Of a stretch of DNA of 64,000 nucleotides, positions 1-13,787 are shown piece after piece. The position numbers and the translations under genes are program-made. The notes under the pieces are model-generated. The model made no database searches. It saw only the letters and a program-made list of their open reading frames with translations, and had not been told where the DNA came from. The DNA comes from Tubiluchus corallicola (taxonomy: Eukaryota > Priapulida > Priapulimorpha > Priapulimorphida > Tubiluchidae): assembly GCA_030141605.1 (NCBI GenBank), contig JAQGDQ010000032.1, forward strand, positions 786,065-850,064. The letters run 5' to 3'. The first letter of the stretch is position 1; each line of letters opens with the position of its first letter.

Positions 1-30
1 ACGAATTCCTCATCGACTAACGAAAACGAA

Positions 31-286
31 TTTTCGATCCGCCATTTTGAATTGAAAACGTCTTTTTCCAAAGAACCCGAATGCTTTGCCAGGTCACAAT
101 AGATCATCATGAAACTTCACAGGAATATATTAGAACAAATTCCGCATCAACTGGTGAAGTTGGATTTTCAATCCGCCATTTCAGATTCAAGATGTCGGAG
201 AGGGTACCAATCGAAAAAAAAGTTTCGCCAATTTGAAATAGTTGAAATGAAATTTATAGAAATATACTAGAACAAATTTTGCATCG
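31..286. repeat. Two imperfect tandem copies of a ~130-bp unit
   Basis: Copy one (about 31-149) and copy two (about 165-286) both begin TTTTCRATCCGCCATTT and both end with a block reading AATATAYTAGAACAAATT followed by a GCATC-like end. The middle parts differ, so the copies are old. This looks like a fragment of a dispersed non-coding repeat. I see no reading frame in it. Confidence 0.55.
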
Positions 287-866
287 CGAACTTGCCTGTA
301 TAGTTTATAATTCTATAATGTCATTCTAAAGCTGGTTCGTAACGGAAATTAAATGCAAACGGGTAGCCAGACGTTTGCAAATTATTAACAACAAGTCATA
401 AAAAGCTTTACAAACTGTAGAAGGGAGATTAAAAATCTCGGCTTTGCGGATTTATTTAGGAAGAAACTTAATCACAGAAAATTATTGCTTTCTTACCGGA
501 TGAAGGATTAATTCCTCCAGCCATTTTCTCCTATGTGCTTTCCTGTTAAGCGCCCAACTTTTAAGCTTTAAAATTAATTGCAAGCTTTTAGTAATTTTCA
601 GTGTTTTCATAATTAACAATGTAAACCTATTCGCGGCGTTGACTAATTATGTTAATTTATGTTTCAGGTATCACAATGACTTCCCTTGGGAAATTTCCAA
701 ATTCCTTGATGAATTAACAAAAAAACTTGCCATTCAAAATGAGAATTCGTATCCTGCTGTAAAATGCCTCTGTTGGATTTATTCAAATGCCAGTAATTAG
801 AATTTGAATTGAAAGTCTGGTCAGCGTGTAGTTTTAAAGATTTGCGCCAGGGCTGTGAAACCGAAG
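287..866 (+). other. 5' flank of the GAS1-like gene
   Basis: No coding region is visible. A pyrimidine-rich stretch ending in TTTCAG at about 663-668 could be a splice acceptor for a non-coding 5' exon of the gene starting at 867. No convincing matching donor or TATA box was found. Confidence 0.3.
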
Positions 867-1610
867 ATGGCAAATATATCTTTACAGTCTGCAAACATTG
901 TGGTAAAAGTCAACTTCCTCATATTTCTAATTGTATTTCTCCTGGAGCTTGTGGTCTCGCTCACAAAAGAACCTTGTGCACTCATTCACCAAGCTTGTGA
1001 AAACAGCATGCGTTGCAGTCACGCCAAATTCAACATGGAAGTCGGTTGTGAGGGTGTGTTGGACCGACGGCGTCCAACAAATTGCTCACTGATCTGTCAA
1101 AAAGCTTTCGTCACTCTGGCTTCCACAAAGCAGGGCTTCAATTTGCTTGAAAACTGTGATTGCGGACGTGACACGCAGTGCCGTCTGATACGCAACGTCT
1201 ATGCGAACATTTGCGCAAGCCGCATACCGCGCGATACGCCCGCAAAGACGACGATTGAATGCCGAAAAGCCAAGTGGTATTGCGAAAGTAACGATCTGTG
1301 TAACGCCACTTTAAACTATCATTTTGAAAAGTGTAGAAACTTGATATTAGGGAGAGAGTGTTCTAGAAAATGCAACGAATCTTTAGCTTTGTTATATAAA
1401 AATCGCATAGCGCAGAACTATTTGCGGCACTGTGACTGCGAAGATTCAATGTGTGCGCGTTATCAGGACAACATAAATAAACTGTGTTTTGGTCAAACAT
1501 CCAGATGTAACAGCTTACATCATAAACGCAGTGAAAGTAAACTTTTACGTTCCCTTCTCCAGATTTCGTCGATAATCGTACTACACTTGTTTGTCAAATT
1601 TTATATGTAA
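867..1610 (+). CDS. GAS1/GDNF-receptor-alpha-like secreted or GPI-anchored protein
   Basis: This single-exon reading frame encodes 247 residues from the ATG at 867; an in-frame GTG lies 12 nt upstream. Residues 12-31 are a strongly hydrophobic signal peptide. Two cysteine-rich modules follow, at about C37-C116 and C132-C214. Each has the GDNF/GAS1 spacing: paired cysteines, a C-x(n)-C-x-C motif (NCDCG at 96-100, HCDCE at 189-192) and a closing cysteine. N-glycosylation sequons occur at N72, N146 and N170. The C-terminus (about 232-247) is hydrophobic after a basic, serine-bearing stretch, as expected for a GPI signal. In the family, GAS1 and GFR-alpha proteins bind ligands such as Hedgehog or GDNF at the cell surface; the ligand here is unknown. 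Vertebrate GAS1 is also intronless with two modules, so GAS1 is the closest match. An ATTAAA at 1763-1768 could be the polyadenylation signal. Confidence 0.8.
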   Translation: MANISLQSANIVVKVNFLIFLIVFLLELVVSLTKEPCALIHQACENSMRCSHAKFNMEVGCEGVLDRRRPTNCSLICQKAFVTLASTKQGFNLLENCDCGRDTQCRLIRNVYANICASRIPRDTPAKTTIECRKAKWYCESNDLCNATLNYHFEKCRNLILGRECSRKCNESLALLYKNRIAQNYLRHCDCEDSMCARYQDNINKLCFGQTSRCNSLHHKRSESKLLRSLLQISSIIVLHLFVKFYM

Positions 1611-4600
1611 GATTTATGGACAATTTCAGTCTGTAATTCGATTCAGATAATTTAGTTACTTGTGTAAAAATGCTAAGCTGTGCCTGACATTTGTAGGTAC
1701 CGTCACCTGTCCTTCAAATTGTTTGAATTGATTGTTTTAAAAACTTTTTATGGAACAGAATAATTAAAATCTGAAATCAACTGAATCCCTGAGTCTGTCA
1801 GTGACTCAGTGGTGCCACCTTGGTCTAAGCTCAAATAGCAGCCACCTGTAAGTAGTCTTGGCTCTTTGTGCTTTTATCTGTAATCTTTTAACTCATCTCT
1901 GAACATTGAAGTTCAAAGTTGAAGTAACCTGGCGACAGTTGTCTAAACTACGTCACAACGTCTTCTCACCAAACTTGCTAGTTTTAGAGAGAAAGTCACA
2001 TCTGCTAACTTTCTATGTAAATGTCCTTGTTTATAAGTACTTGTATATGTATATCTATTTGAGTTATTTCTTTTTCTATTACTTTATTTTTTCTGCACTT
2101 CTGTTTGTACATATATTTTCATGGTGCAGATTCATGTATCAGTTTTAAAAATTGTGTAAGCTAAATCAAACAAACTAAGTTTAAACTAACCTGCCGCGCA
2201 TGGACCTGCTGGTTTTTAACGTAAAAAGATCAATGAACCTAAGTCTACTAAAAATTGAATTCTAATCTTGTCTCCTCTAATAAAGTGACGCGTCTACGTG
2301 TTTACTTAAATCAAAAACAAAATTCTAACTCTGCCATTCGACTACGGTTTTATATTCTTACTGACTTCTTCTGGGTGTGCAAAATTCGGGGGAAGTTGAT
2401 CAGTTTGGTTATGTGCAATTCGGCGCCCAGCATTTCTTTTTTTGAATGATTACCGCAGAAGTATGATTTTGAAAAACACAATATGAATTTCTCGCATAAT
2501 TGCAAGTTAACTGGCAGTTTTATCAGACTGAAAAGCCCTGTGTTAATGAGTAATTTGAATTAAACATTTATTTCAGAATATTTTCGGTAGAAATAAATAA
2601 ATTCGGTTTTTATTCGTTTAGAGTCATTGTAAAAATATGTCGTTGCAAGCACATACAGAAAACTGAACGCGAATGTTATTTACACGGCTGCCAGTTTTAT
2701 TATTCTTTTTTATCTTATAGGCCTAATTTAAAAGAAATGAAGCGCGAGGCTCATGAAACACTAAATTTTAATGTTTTTGTAAGAGTCCTTGCCTTGATGT
2801 TGTGCATTATTCTATAGTTGTTTTAGCAATACTGTGATATTATGTACTTTTACGTTATATGTTTGTATAATTTATAACATATTTGTATTTAGTGGATATT
2901 TTTGAATACACTGCATGTATAATAGTGAATTAATGTTTATGCTAACAAATTAAGTGATCATGTGTTTGTGCCCAACATCCAGTACAGTAATTATTCTGTA
3001 AGACTAAATATGGTCAAAATAAGGACAAAGTTTTCAAAAAGAAACAATGCCGTAAAAATATGGTGAGATGCTGCTCAAATCAGAAAAATGTTTCAAAATG
3101 AACCTAAATTTTTGCATTATGACACCATAATGACCTAAGGACAATGTTACATTTAATTTACATAATTATAATTTTCCCACTAAATAATCTGGTATGACTA
3201 ACTAGTAGACTTTGTATGGTGTAATATTGGTATACTTATTTGTCAGTGCGCTGTTTGTTTTGGAACACCCTCTTGTTTTAAATTTAACTGCGTTAGGTTA
3301 CTGTTGACTGACTGAAACAAAGCGGAAAGACCACTTGCTAGTAGTTTTCTTACACTGAGTTAGTAAAAAGTTATATCTTTTCAAGTTTAAAGTTTTTAAA
3401 ACGAAACGAACGAGAAAATGTGTCCTTCTGCTTCCATGCACGGTGTTATTTATAAAGACCTTTTTTATAAAAATTGACGAAACAGATATGCTTAAACCCT
3501 CCATAACCCACGTCCTGATAAGCCAGCATTTAAATGATCTAAGTAACTTTTATTTTTAAAAAGTTCTTCGATGAGGAAATCAATGCAAAATGGAGACGTG
3601 TGCTATATTTTCCCATAATTATGTGAAAGTTATATTATTTTACTTACGGAATCCCACAGAGTTAAATCAGTGCGTGCGTTTCACAATAATTGCAACACTG
3701 ATAATGTGTTCTAAAATCTTTGTCGAAGGATTGGCAGTGCAGACATTCATATTTATCACACAGGTCTATAATTATAATAATAATATATATTTATAATAAT
3801 TATAATATATTTCTAATGTAAGGTACAGATTTTGAACAGAGATTGAAGAGAGATCGAAATTGAACGGAGTTTATCGCAATTATACGTTCTAGAAAAAGTA
3901 ATGTATTTAAAATACTGTTTAGCTTTTAGGCTGTTGCGTTACATGTACACAGGTTTGACAAATTGTTAATAGCCTATATGACAGCATAACGATACTTAAT
4001 ACTTACATGAACGTTATAACGGACGCTCATGTCTTTGTATTACGATGACATTTTTAATAAAAAAAATCTTCAATTCAGATTTTTATGAGCAAGTTTTTTG
4101 TAAACAACAGGTTTAAAATTTCATTTAGAATGCGTTTATTCTATAAGTGCTTGGCTAACTTACGAACACAATAAGAGTTATTAGTGACAAATAAGTAATT
4201 AAACCATTTGTGGTTATGAATCTCTTACGATACGTAACTCTGAGTGAGACTAAATTATTTACTCATCTGAAAAACAATTTTTAATGAGAGGCTAATTTTA
4301 TCACGATGGTTCGGCAACTTAATTCAGCCCGCAATCCAGTTGGTATTCGAAATAAAACACCTCGGCCCGGTGTTTGTTTTGGGCCTGTGCAGATGGGGAG
4401 AAGAAGAAATGCAAAGGAAAGAAGGAATGGATTTGCGTGAATTAAGCTGTACCAACGCTACTCGTTTAATTATAACAATCTGATACTCTAGACACAGATT
4501 CCTGTCTCTCCTGGACATCACCTTCTCCTGCTTAAGGAGTTAGTTAAAAAAGAAAATATTTTTGGTTGTGTTAGTTAGATGATTCTGCAGATGACGATAA

Positions 4601-6184
4601 TGACGACTATAACAACGACGATGACGATTGTGATGATTTAAATGCAGTCATAAAACGGTATTCATCATCTGCTGATTTCTTTCAAGAGCTACGCTTGGTC
4701 ACAGCTCTTTTCTTAGAGCCTCTTTTCACTCAGCTTCCTCAAATGCTCAGCATTATCTCTTAAAATCCTTCATACTAGTTTCTCAGAAGTATTTGTGATG
4801 GCTTAGTGAGTCATCTAGGCAGTTCCTCTAACAGCTTCTCCTGTCCGTCCTTTGTTATGACATGCGTAATCCCTATACACATTTTATGATCTACATTACC
4901 AACAGGCCTGTAAGACCAGCACTGATCCCTTCTCAATTCACTCATGTTGACTTTGCTGAGAATTCCGTATAAAAAATTAGAAAGCAAGTCACGTATCTGC
5001 GTTAACGTCCTAGGGGATTTACCTAGGGAATTTAACTCAACTAAGCAAGTGCCGACGTCTAGAGGGACCCTTGTGGCTCATTTCAGGACACCAGAACTTT
5101 TGTCCAACATTATTCTTCAAGAATTTTTTTGGTGTATAGCCATTGACATTATAGTCAGTAGTTACTGAACATAAACAATTGGATGTTTCAAAGGCCCTTG
5201 TTAGTTTTTAAAGTTCATTAAAGCAGTTACAACAGAAAACCAAATGACAAATTGGTGGCTGAGTGATTCTATGTGATTCATGAGAATTTTAGTGGCATCA
5301 AACTTTGCTTTATAAGTCTACTGCAGCGATTTTAATTTGCACTTGTATACCACATTCTTTTCTAGGCGTAGCAATATGATGCTTCACCTTTCCACCTCGT
5401 TTTCTAGAGTAAGCATGGCAGCAGAAGAAAACAGCGCAAATTCAAATATAGACTGAGTTAGAGTTTTTCCGTAAGTTGAATGTTGTTAGTCGATTAGCTG
5501 CAGAGAAAATTAAAAATTAAATTTGCGAGTGACCTAAAGAATACTCTATATTTTTTGATATTAGTGTGAAAGATTTTGAAGACTAAACACCGAGTAAGCT
5601 CGTTTCTTGTAGATTCCCATGGCCTGGAGTTGAGTGTCCTAAAAGGAACAAATACTTTTAGAAGGTACTCCAAATGCCCCACTTCAATGAATGACACTCA
5701 CATAATGCAAGAATGACGTGCAGCACCTCCTTCACTCTGTGCCTAATTTTGACGTAGAAAGGTACCCATTGAACAATAATTACTGCCATTTGCGTGACGC
5801 TAAGAGGTCACTGAATGATTTAGAGTGCCGCTAATAAGTGTTTGTCACTATAGAAGCCATTATTGGTCTAATAGGGTGATTTGCATATCCTGTATAAGGC
5901 TTCACCGAGGATTCATTTACTCAAGTCGATAAATCTGCCTCTTAGTCCTGTATGGCAGCTTAACCTTTACTGGTTGACGTATGAAGACGAGACAGTATAA
6001 GCTGCAATGGCATGAGTAATCCTTATAAACGACTAGGGATTGTATGAGGTTTGGCGGAAAAATTTACAGAAAACCTACTTCACTAGAAAAACTAAGAAAA
6101 GTTATGACATCTTGACACACAGCACTTTAATATGGTATAATAATTCGTCAGCGTTTATAATGTGATTCCGCAAGTTCGTCCTGG
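1611..6184. other. AT-rich intergenic DNA, no gene recognised
   Basis: After the GAS1-like 3' UTR there is about 4.5 kb with only short random frames. A degenerate GAY-rich microsatellite lies near 4590-4630. The more balanced sequence at 4650-5170 may be an old transposon remnant, but no motif identifies it. Confidence 0.4.
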
Positions 6185-6185
6185 G

Positions 6186-6372
6186 TGGGGTGGCCGAGTG
6201 GCCTAGATTTCGGACTCCAACCTAGGAGTCTTCAGTTCAAGTTTAGCGGCTGCCAACCCCAGGACATATACCCTACATGTTATTCGTTGTTGTGAATTGC
6301 CGTAAATGAGCATTGCTAAATAGCCATTAGTGCTAATGTTGTCTATTAAACGAGCGACGGTAAATAAATGTT
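6186..6372 (+). mobile_element. tRNA-derived SINE (or degraded tRNA-Leu/Ser-like sequence with tail)
   Basis: The head contains TGGCCGAGTGG, a near-perfect RNA polymerase III A box of the Leu/Ser tRNA type. About 40 nt on is CAGTTCAAGTTTA, a diverged B box. The cloverleaf is not well conserved, so this is unlikely to be a working tRNA. About 110 nt of unrelated sequence follow and end near GGTAAATAAATG, as in many tRNA-derived SINEs. No clear target-site duplication was found. Confidence 0.45.
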
Positions 6373-7304
6373 GCTTAGTATTTGTCTACAGATAAAACTG
6401 CGTGATTTTATGTTTAAAATAAATAAGCATTTAGTACTCAAAAAGCGTCTAACTAGATGACTGATACTGCTTGTTCAGATTTGATGACTCCTTTGATGAT
6501 TACTTGTTTTAGAAATACACATTTTGTTATTCATGGCTTGTTATCCAAGTTACCCAACATAAGCAACAGCAATTTTTCTAAGCTTTCGTAGACTTATAAT
6601 TAACACTAGCGATTTTGTATCAAAAAGTTCGCTAAATCGAAAGGTTTAGTCAGGAAAGTGCACTTCGGTCTGACTATGGGCTACATCAGAATCCCCAACC
6701 TGAGATGCAGCACCCCCAAGATATGCGTATTGGCAGTTTAGAAGTGGAAAAAAATACAGATTATGACAATTCATTTCTTTGTTTGTTTTACACATTACTA
6801 ATCATTGGAAGCGTTATTTTAGAATTATCTGTTCATAAAATTTACTACTGTTTTGAGATATTAGAGACACTATTCCCTGAATTTGTTTGTTTTTTGTTTG
6901 TATTTGTCAAGCAGGTATTGAGTTGAAATTGTTCAGTCATGAATCAAGCCAACAACGGATAACTCGTGTGTAATATAAATTGAGCGCTACTATTCATTAG
7001 TTTTGCGATGTGTTTCTTCGACGTTTACGACTCCCCACAACAGCGGTCACGCAGTTCTCATTAATTAGGAGTTATGTCGTTGCGCGCAATAATAGCACAG
7101 TAACATCATTCTCATTAAAGCTAATTCGCAAGAATAATATGTAATGTCATTAGTAACACAACGCGATCTCTCTTCTATTTGTTGTTATTGTATAATTATT
7201 TCTCGCGAATCGTTGATTACATCACTCTGGGATGAGCGTTGGGATTGTTCTTCACAGCATGTAGTACATGAACAAGATGACAATCCTAGCCATTCATTCT
7301 CATC
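6373..7304. other. Intergenic, no gene recognised
   Basis: Only short frames without family features are seen. The sequence is AT-rich up to the microsatellite. Confidence 0.4.
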
Positions 7305-7314
7305 CTCTCTCCTC

Positions 7315-7410
<96 letters not shown>
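7305..7410. repeat. (TC)n dinucleotide microsatellite, ~100 bp
   Basis: A nearly pure TC/GA tract with a few A interruptions at its left end. It produces false Leu/Ser-rich and Arg/Glu-rich frames in every register; these are not genes. Confidence 0.97.
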
Positions 7411-7412
<2 letters not shown>

Positions 7413-10400
7413 TTTTCTTGTTTTCGTACTGTGACATTTTCGCACTGCAACAATATTTTAAACAAACAAACGTCCACCAATCACCGACTGATTGACAAAC
7501 GTCTTTTACGAAGAAGAACAGGAAATAACAGTAGAATTCAACGGATGAAAATAGAATAAAAAAGCACATCAGAATAGAGTAATATAGGAGGGGATGGGAC
7601 GGGAAAGGGAAAGGGATGGGGCGGAACGGACTTAACTTAAAGTAGCGTAATTAACATGACATCACATAATCTAACAGGAAAGACAGATCAGCATAGACAT
7701 TTATGTTTCTCATGAATTTTTCTAAATTTTGGGTAAATGCTATTTTTCAGCTGTTTGGATAATGAATATCATGATTTGCAAGGAAATATTTTTTTCTGAC
7801 AGCGGGTCATCTATAGTTTTACCTACCTAAATGTAGCAACTAACATCGCGAAGTTACTGAAGATATATTAGAGAACATAGGCAATACAATTCTGCGTGCT
7901 TATTATTGTGTGTTTACCAAGCAAACGGGTGCTATGGCAGACGAAAATGCGTCCAGGCAAGTATGTTTGCACCATACATATAGGTTTGTTTAGGTATGTT
8001 TTAAAATAATTTTATTAAATAGGTTTTAACAATTGTATATTTATTTTTATAAATAGTAATAGATACGTTTTAATAGCGACACTACTTCTAACCTCTGTCA
8101 CATTCACTAATTTTATGGGGCACAAACAATGCTTGCTTGGATGCAGTTATATCTGCCACAGCACCCCTTTGCTTGCTAGTTACAATATTTAATAAGTTGT
8201 CGACGCTTCATAAGTTCTTATGCTTTAAAATGCAAAATCCAGTGATTTCCTTTTCAGTTCAGTAAAAGTTTTCCAGCCTTAATCAAATGGTGATAGTAAA
8301 ATTTAGGGCAGTTTTTAAAGCCAATAGTTCTGTTTGATGCACAACCCGTTCGGTATGCTCCAACACTGCATCCAATGACACTCTTTTCCTCGCGGACAAG
8401 GGCTTAGACAACTGTCACGTGATACATGTGTTGGCTTTGCCATACTAAAGTGCAGCAAAACGTTGAAACACAAGCATGAGGTAAGACAGCTGCTTAGCTC
8501 TAGGAATAATGATTAGAGATACCAAACTCTTCTGTTACTTTTTGAAATACTTACCATGTAAACTAGGCTTTTTTCTCTCCTGGCAAAATCTGAAATCTGA
8601 TCGTAACCAGTAAAAGCTGAGAGAGCTCGTTCTTTTTAAGGCCTGTGGCATTTGCAATTTCATGAAAAGCTGATACCTAAGGTATTTGGATGTTTCAGAC
8701 ATTATTTGTATCAATGTACCTAACGCACTACATGTATAATAATCTATACTGCTGTGCGTGTAATATTCATTTGAGGAACCGTACCAAGCGTCAAACATAA
8801 TCTTGCTATGTTCTAACAGTACATGCGTGTTAGTTGACAAACCAGCAGACTTTGTTCATAGTTTTTAAAAGATATGGCCCGTATGAGCTGGCAAAAGCCG
8901 TCTTGTCGGCCATCTGTGGCCATATTGGATAATTTTCGATTGACTCCATAACTGAAATTAATGATCTTAATGGGTTCTACTACTGTGTAAAGTTTCATGC
9001 TTTAAGTCAAAATGAGCATTTTTTCACCATTCTTGTAGACTACATACCCACTTTTTTGGTCAAATGGTGGCTGTCTTTTTTGACATAATTATTTGGCCAT
9101 CACAATTAAACCATTTCCGGTACTCATATATCGGCCTATTCTGGATACGTTATTCTCTAGACCAAATACTACAAAAAACACGAAAAAACGTCTTGCAATT
9201 TTTTGGAGTAAGTCAGCAAACTGACGCAACTAATGGAGCTAGCATCGATTCTGGAAGCTAATTCATTTCTCTACTCATTCGTATTGGGGTTATAGTATCT
9301 GCTAGAGTCACGCACGCTTTGTTTCTCAATGTTATTGCAGGATCACTTTCGAAAAAACACGCATTTGCGAGTGTGTAAACAGCTATGTCAATAAAACATT
9401 AACACCTTAGAAAGATCGCTCAATCACTCTTCATTACATTTTATGTCAGGTTTACGTATAAAAAACATTAGCATTAAATGCAAATATCGCCGACCATAAA
9501 ACTTGAAAATAGTCATGACTTCGTCGTTACTGAGGCCATAGTGATTACAAGATAGTCTTGTAGGAAGGAAAAGCTGGTAGCCGATCAAGTAGCGGGAAAT
9601 GAAAATCGTTCTTAATAATTTCTTAATCAGATCTTTTAGGATATTGTTTTATGATCTTTGACTTCAGCACAATGTTTTCTGTTCATAGATCAATGTTATC
9701 TGATTTCAAGCACAATTACACTGACTTCAAAATCAGTCTTGCACATCGCCAAATAAGCAAATCAGTAAAGAGCGGCTATAAAACCCGCTCCTTTATGCAG
9801 TCACTTAAATTAATTCTTCCATATTTTAATAATAATTTAGATTGGAAATAACATACTAAAGTCTAACGTTTAGAATTGTCAATTAAAAATCAACTAAGCT
9901 AAACCTACAGTACTTAGGACTCACTAATTTCAAAACAAAATTTAAAAAGGGACAGGATATTAAAATAAGCAGAAATATTAAAAGAATAGACGTTATGGCA
10001 AGTACATTTCACACATGCAATACTCTAGTAAATGATTGTAGCAATTTTCTGAAAACTGCGATGTGCAAATTTATCTTTCTCCCATGAAGATAAAGGTGAA
10101 TGTTAAAATAACAGTGATTTATCCGCACTGTCTGGCTTCCTTTTTGCAACAGTTTTTTACAAAGCTGTCAGTGAAGCCATTAGTTTCTCACGAGAGCTTC
10201 ACTACAAGAGAGCTATTAGATTAAAAAAAATTCCGATGACCTACATCCGGTGATTGAGGCTGTGCGAGGCTTGCGTGCTGTGCATCAGAGTAAAATAATA
10301 TTAACCCTTTCTTTTCAACAAAGTTATCACACATCCTAGTGAGTGCATTTTTCTTCTTGATAAGAAAAATTAAAAGAAAAACATTGTACGGTAATAAAAA

Positions 10401-13400
10401 ATGTTCGGTTTCAGTACAAAACTTTAGGCATATAACTTGTAGCCTATAAAAACAATTTCATCCACTGCCTTCTCTACGGTTAGGTATGATTTTAGCGCCC
10501 CGGATCGATTCAACAAAAATGTTGACCGGCACCGACTAAGAATCTTTTTCAATCGACGAAAGTTTGCAATTTTGAAAACTCATTTCTCAAATCTAGTTCA
10601 TTGTTATAGGGAACTGATAAGCTTCTCCTGAATCCTGGATTAATTAAACGTGTTTGACAAAAGACGGGTTGCGACAAATCGTCACAAATCACTTATCTGT
10701 GTAATGTACAAAGCCAGAGATCTTTCTTTACTTTACTATAGCTTGTGTTATATCCGTTAAACATATAGGCCTATTATAGGTATACTATAGTAGTCAAATT
10801 GCAAAATGTAATTGCAAAATTATAGTTACAGTAATCACGTCAATTACAGTAGTCACCTCAAATTTAAAAGGTTATTTGGTCGATCTTTATCAGTCTTTTA
10901 CTAAAATCCAAATTGTTTTTGATCGATTCAGTTTTCACCGCTTAGCGTACCGTCTATGATGCCCATTTTTAGGATGATGTCCCAGCTGCCTGATCAACCT
11001 TTCTGAAGCAAAATAAACCACGCGCCTGATCACCCTTGTCCAAATGCCTAGTTGATTCGTGGCTTTAAAACGGCATTTTATCCTACCTACTATCTAACTA
11101 GCATCTACCTACATACATACTCCTTCCCATCATTACATGATTTAAACGGCAAAGCTGTGTTTCAGATACACATAAATGCTTCGTCAGTCGTAAGTACCTG
11201 AAAGCAGTATGAAACAGCGTAGAAGCATTTTTTTCTAGGGATCACCTATGCACTTACTAACCAAGCACGCCTCAACTATTCAAGTATTCCTCATATATAC
11301 AGTGCATATCTTTGCATGTACCGACTACATAGCTGCTTGGGAACCAATGACCTACCTGCCTACGTACGCCCATCAACCTATATGTGTGACTATCTGATTT
11401 GACGTAGATCGCTCCGCCAAGTGTTAGGCTACGGAAATGGAACAAATTTCATTGTTCCATTCCATATTGAATGCCCGAGTTACGTGGTTACATAGGGCGA
11501 TAAGTCCCAATGGCAGCTTTTGACCGTGATTATTACCAGAAAAACAGGGTAAATTAACTAATATTACATTTGATGTATAATATAAGCTTTGACCACATTT
11601 GAATTAATTTTGGCTGTGAAGATCTCATTGAGGTTTATAAAAACTGGCCAGAAAAGAAAACATTCTGTTTTGTACTTATTTAAAGTTAAGCAAATAATTG
11701 TTTTTATCTAACTTGCAAAGCCATAAACTAAACTAAACTGCGCATTTTCTTGATTGCAAAATGGTTTAATCAGCAACTCATAGACGTAAGCGTTGTACAT
11801 TTCTTCCTATAAACGAAACTAGACTATATATTTCCACTAATTCACTTGCAATTTCAATAGAGTGAGTAGACAATAATAAAATCTAGAACCAGGCAGATAT
11901 TTCTCCCGCTAACTGATGAAAAGTTAAGCATTTTTCATAACAGTATTAGACGGAGCTGTAGCTAAATGTCCCGAACGTACATGCGTTAAGTAAATGCATG
12001 GGTGTGAAATAACTTGCACGTTGATTGGGTAGTCAACGAAAATGATTGACATTATGTTAGACGTCAATAGCCTGCCCGCCTTTCTACCTACAATATCCGC
12101 CAGTCAGTATAGGACAGCAAGCGACCGAAGGACTATTGTAGGCCTACTTATAAGCTGACTAACTGATTATGATTGATTAACAGGATGACTATAGCCGACT
12201 GACCTGTTCGTTCGTTTGTTTGTTTGCGTGTATGTATGTATGTATGTTTGTTTGTTTGTTGCAACCTTCATTTCCCCTACTGGTCCATCCATTCGCCTAT
12301 GTATTTTTCTAATGTTTTTGGTTATTTATTTGCTCATTAAGTCAGTCTACTTAATTCTGAGGATTTTTCTGCATGAAGTCTGTTTGTTATACTGTTAAGT
12401 TATTATGCACACTAAATAATACAGTAAACATGAAAATAAACGAATAACACATATACGTATAAAAATTCACAGTGTAATTAGACAAGTAAATATAATACGA
12501 ACCAAAGCGACTACTCTGCCGTTTCTCAGACAATCCCTTTGCCTACAATTTAATATGCAACTTGTGAATCTGTCCACTGTAAGATAGTGATTATCTAAAG
12601 TTTTCTGTCTGGCTTATTCCCTTGAATTACCCGCCGGAAATTGCATGATTGTGAAGCAAATCCACGTTGTATGGATTTGACCCAAATCTTCCAAGGAAAA
12701 TCTCAAGATGACACAATTTTTCCCATCTAATTTAACACTTCATCTGCGCTAATCTGATCTCATTAAACAAAATTTGGGTTTCCACGATCCTCAAGCTTTG
12801 AGTTTGACAGCCTTTAACCGTTGCAACGTTGAGTATGAATTTAGGTATATCATCGATCAGTGTTTCTGATGCAGCTAATGCCAAAAATGACAATTTACAT
12901 CGATGCAATTCGCAACAGTCATGCTCTTCTATTCATAAAAACGTTAAGGCAGGTTCACATTTATCCGAAACAGTGGAAATAAAGAACAATCGGATATTAA
13001 ATGTGAACATACATGAAAGCGCTGGTGCGTTTCACACACATGCACACAATGTTAGGTGCAACCGTTGTGTTTCGGTTGACGATTGAGTAAAGGATGGAGG
13101 ATTACAAATGGTCATGAAAACACCGTTAAAAATAAATTTTAATAACTCGAGCGAAAACGCCGCACTTACTTAAGTGTTATTATTATTCTTTTACTATTTG
13201 ATGCAACTCACAAACACTTTGGTATATTATATTTGCAGCTGCAACAATAAATTAATAAATTAAGCTAAAGGAAATGACAAGTATCTCGGGAAGTTGAGCT
13301 TATGTTAACATTTGAGAAAATGTTAGAAAGTTTGAGTATTAAAACTGTGATAAGCGCTAGTAAAATCAATATAAACTCGCAACCACTTCACGCTTGGGCG

Positions 13401-13787
13401 CGCTCATTTTGAATGAAAAATGTCGTCATCTGGTTTCCGAGCAATATGAACAATTTTCCCGTCGGGTGCTTGAGTTAACTTTTTTGCAACTGCAAATTAC
13501 AATTAATTCAAAACGTTAAACGAGAGATTGTTAATACTAGTTTTTGCTTTTTGATGAATCCTGTTGCCTATTATGTAATGAAAACCAGTTACTGACGACA
13601 ATAATCTCCGCGCAAACTCAACTAGAACACGCTTACAAAGCTAGAGAATAATTATTTTAGGAAACTTAAAAACTGGTCTATATAAGCTAAATAAATCGCT
13701 CGGCACTATATGCTCGCAGCCGCGCAGAAATCCATGCGTATCTATAATTATATTACATGTAGTACATGTAGTACTTAAGCATTTTAA
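7411..13787. other. Long gene-poor region
   Basis: No gene could be supported. A 84-codon frame from ATG 12835 to 13086 is open and hydrophilic but has no recognisable motif, and is probably chance. The 8.8-9.2 kb part has a mixed composition and palindromic GGCCAT words suggesting an old repeat. Confidence 0.4.
12205..12260. repeat. GTTT/TATG simple repeat
   Basis: Imperfect runs of GTTT and TATG units, a typical microsatellite. Confidence 0.9.

Noticed and set aside
6186-6257. Functional tRNA gene
   Set aside because: The A box is good but the B box and stems are diverged and a SINE-like tail follows.
7144-7569. Several open frames rich in Leu/Ser or Arg/Glu
   Set aside because: They are read-throughs of the (TC)n microsatellite in all registers.
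12835-13086. 84-codon hydrophilic frame
   Set aside because: Open but without motif, splice signal or promoter; kept only as a note in the regional entry.
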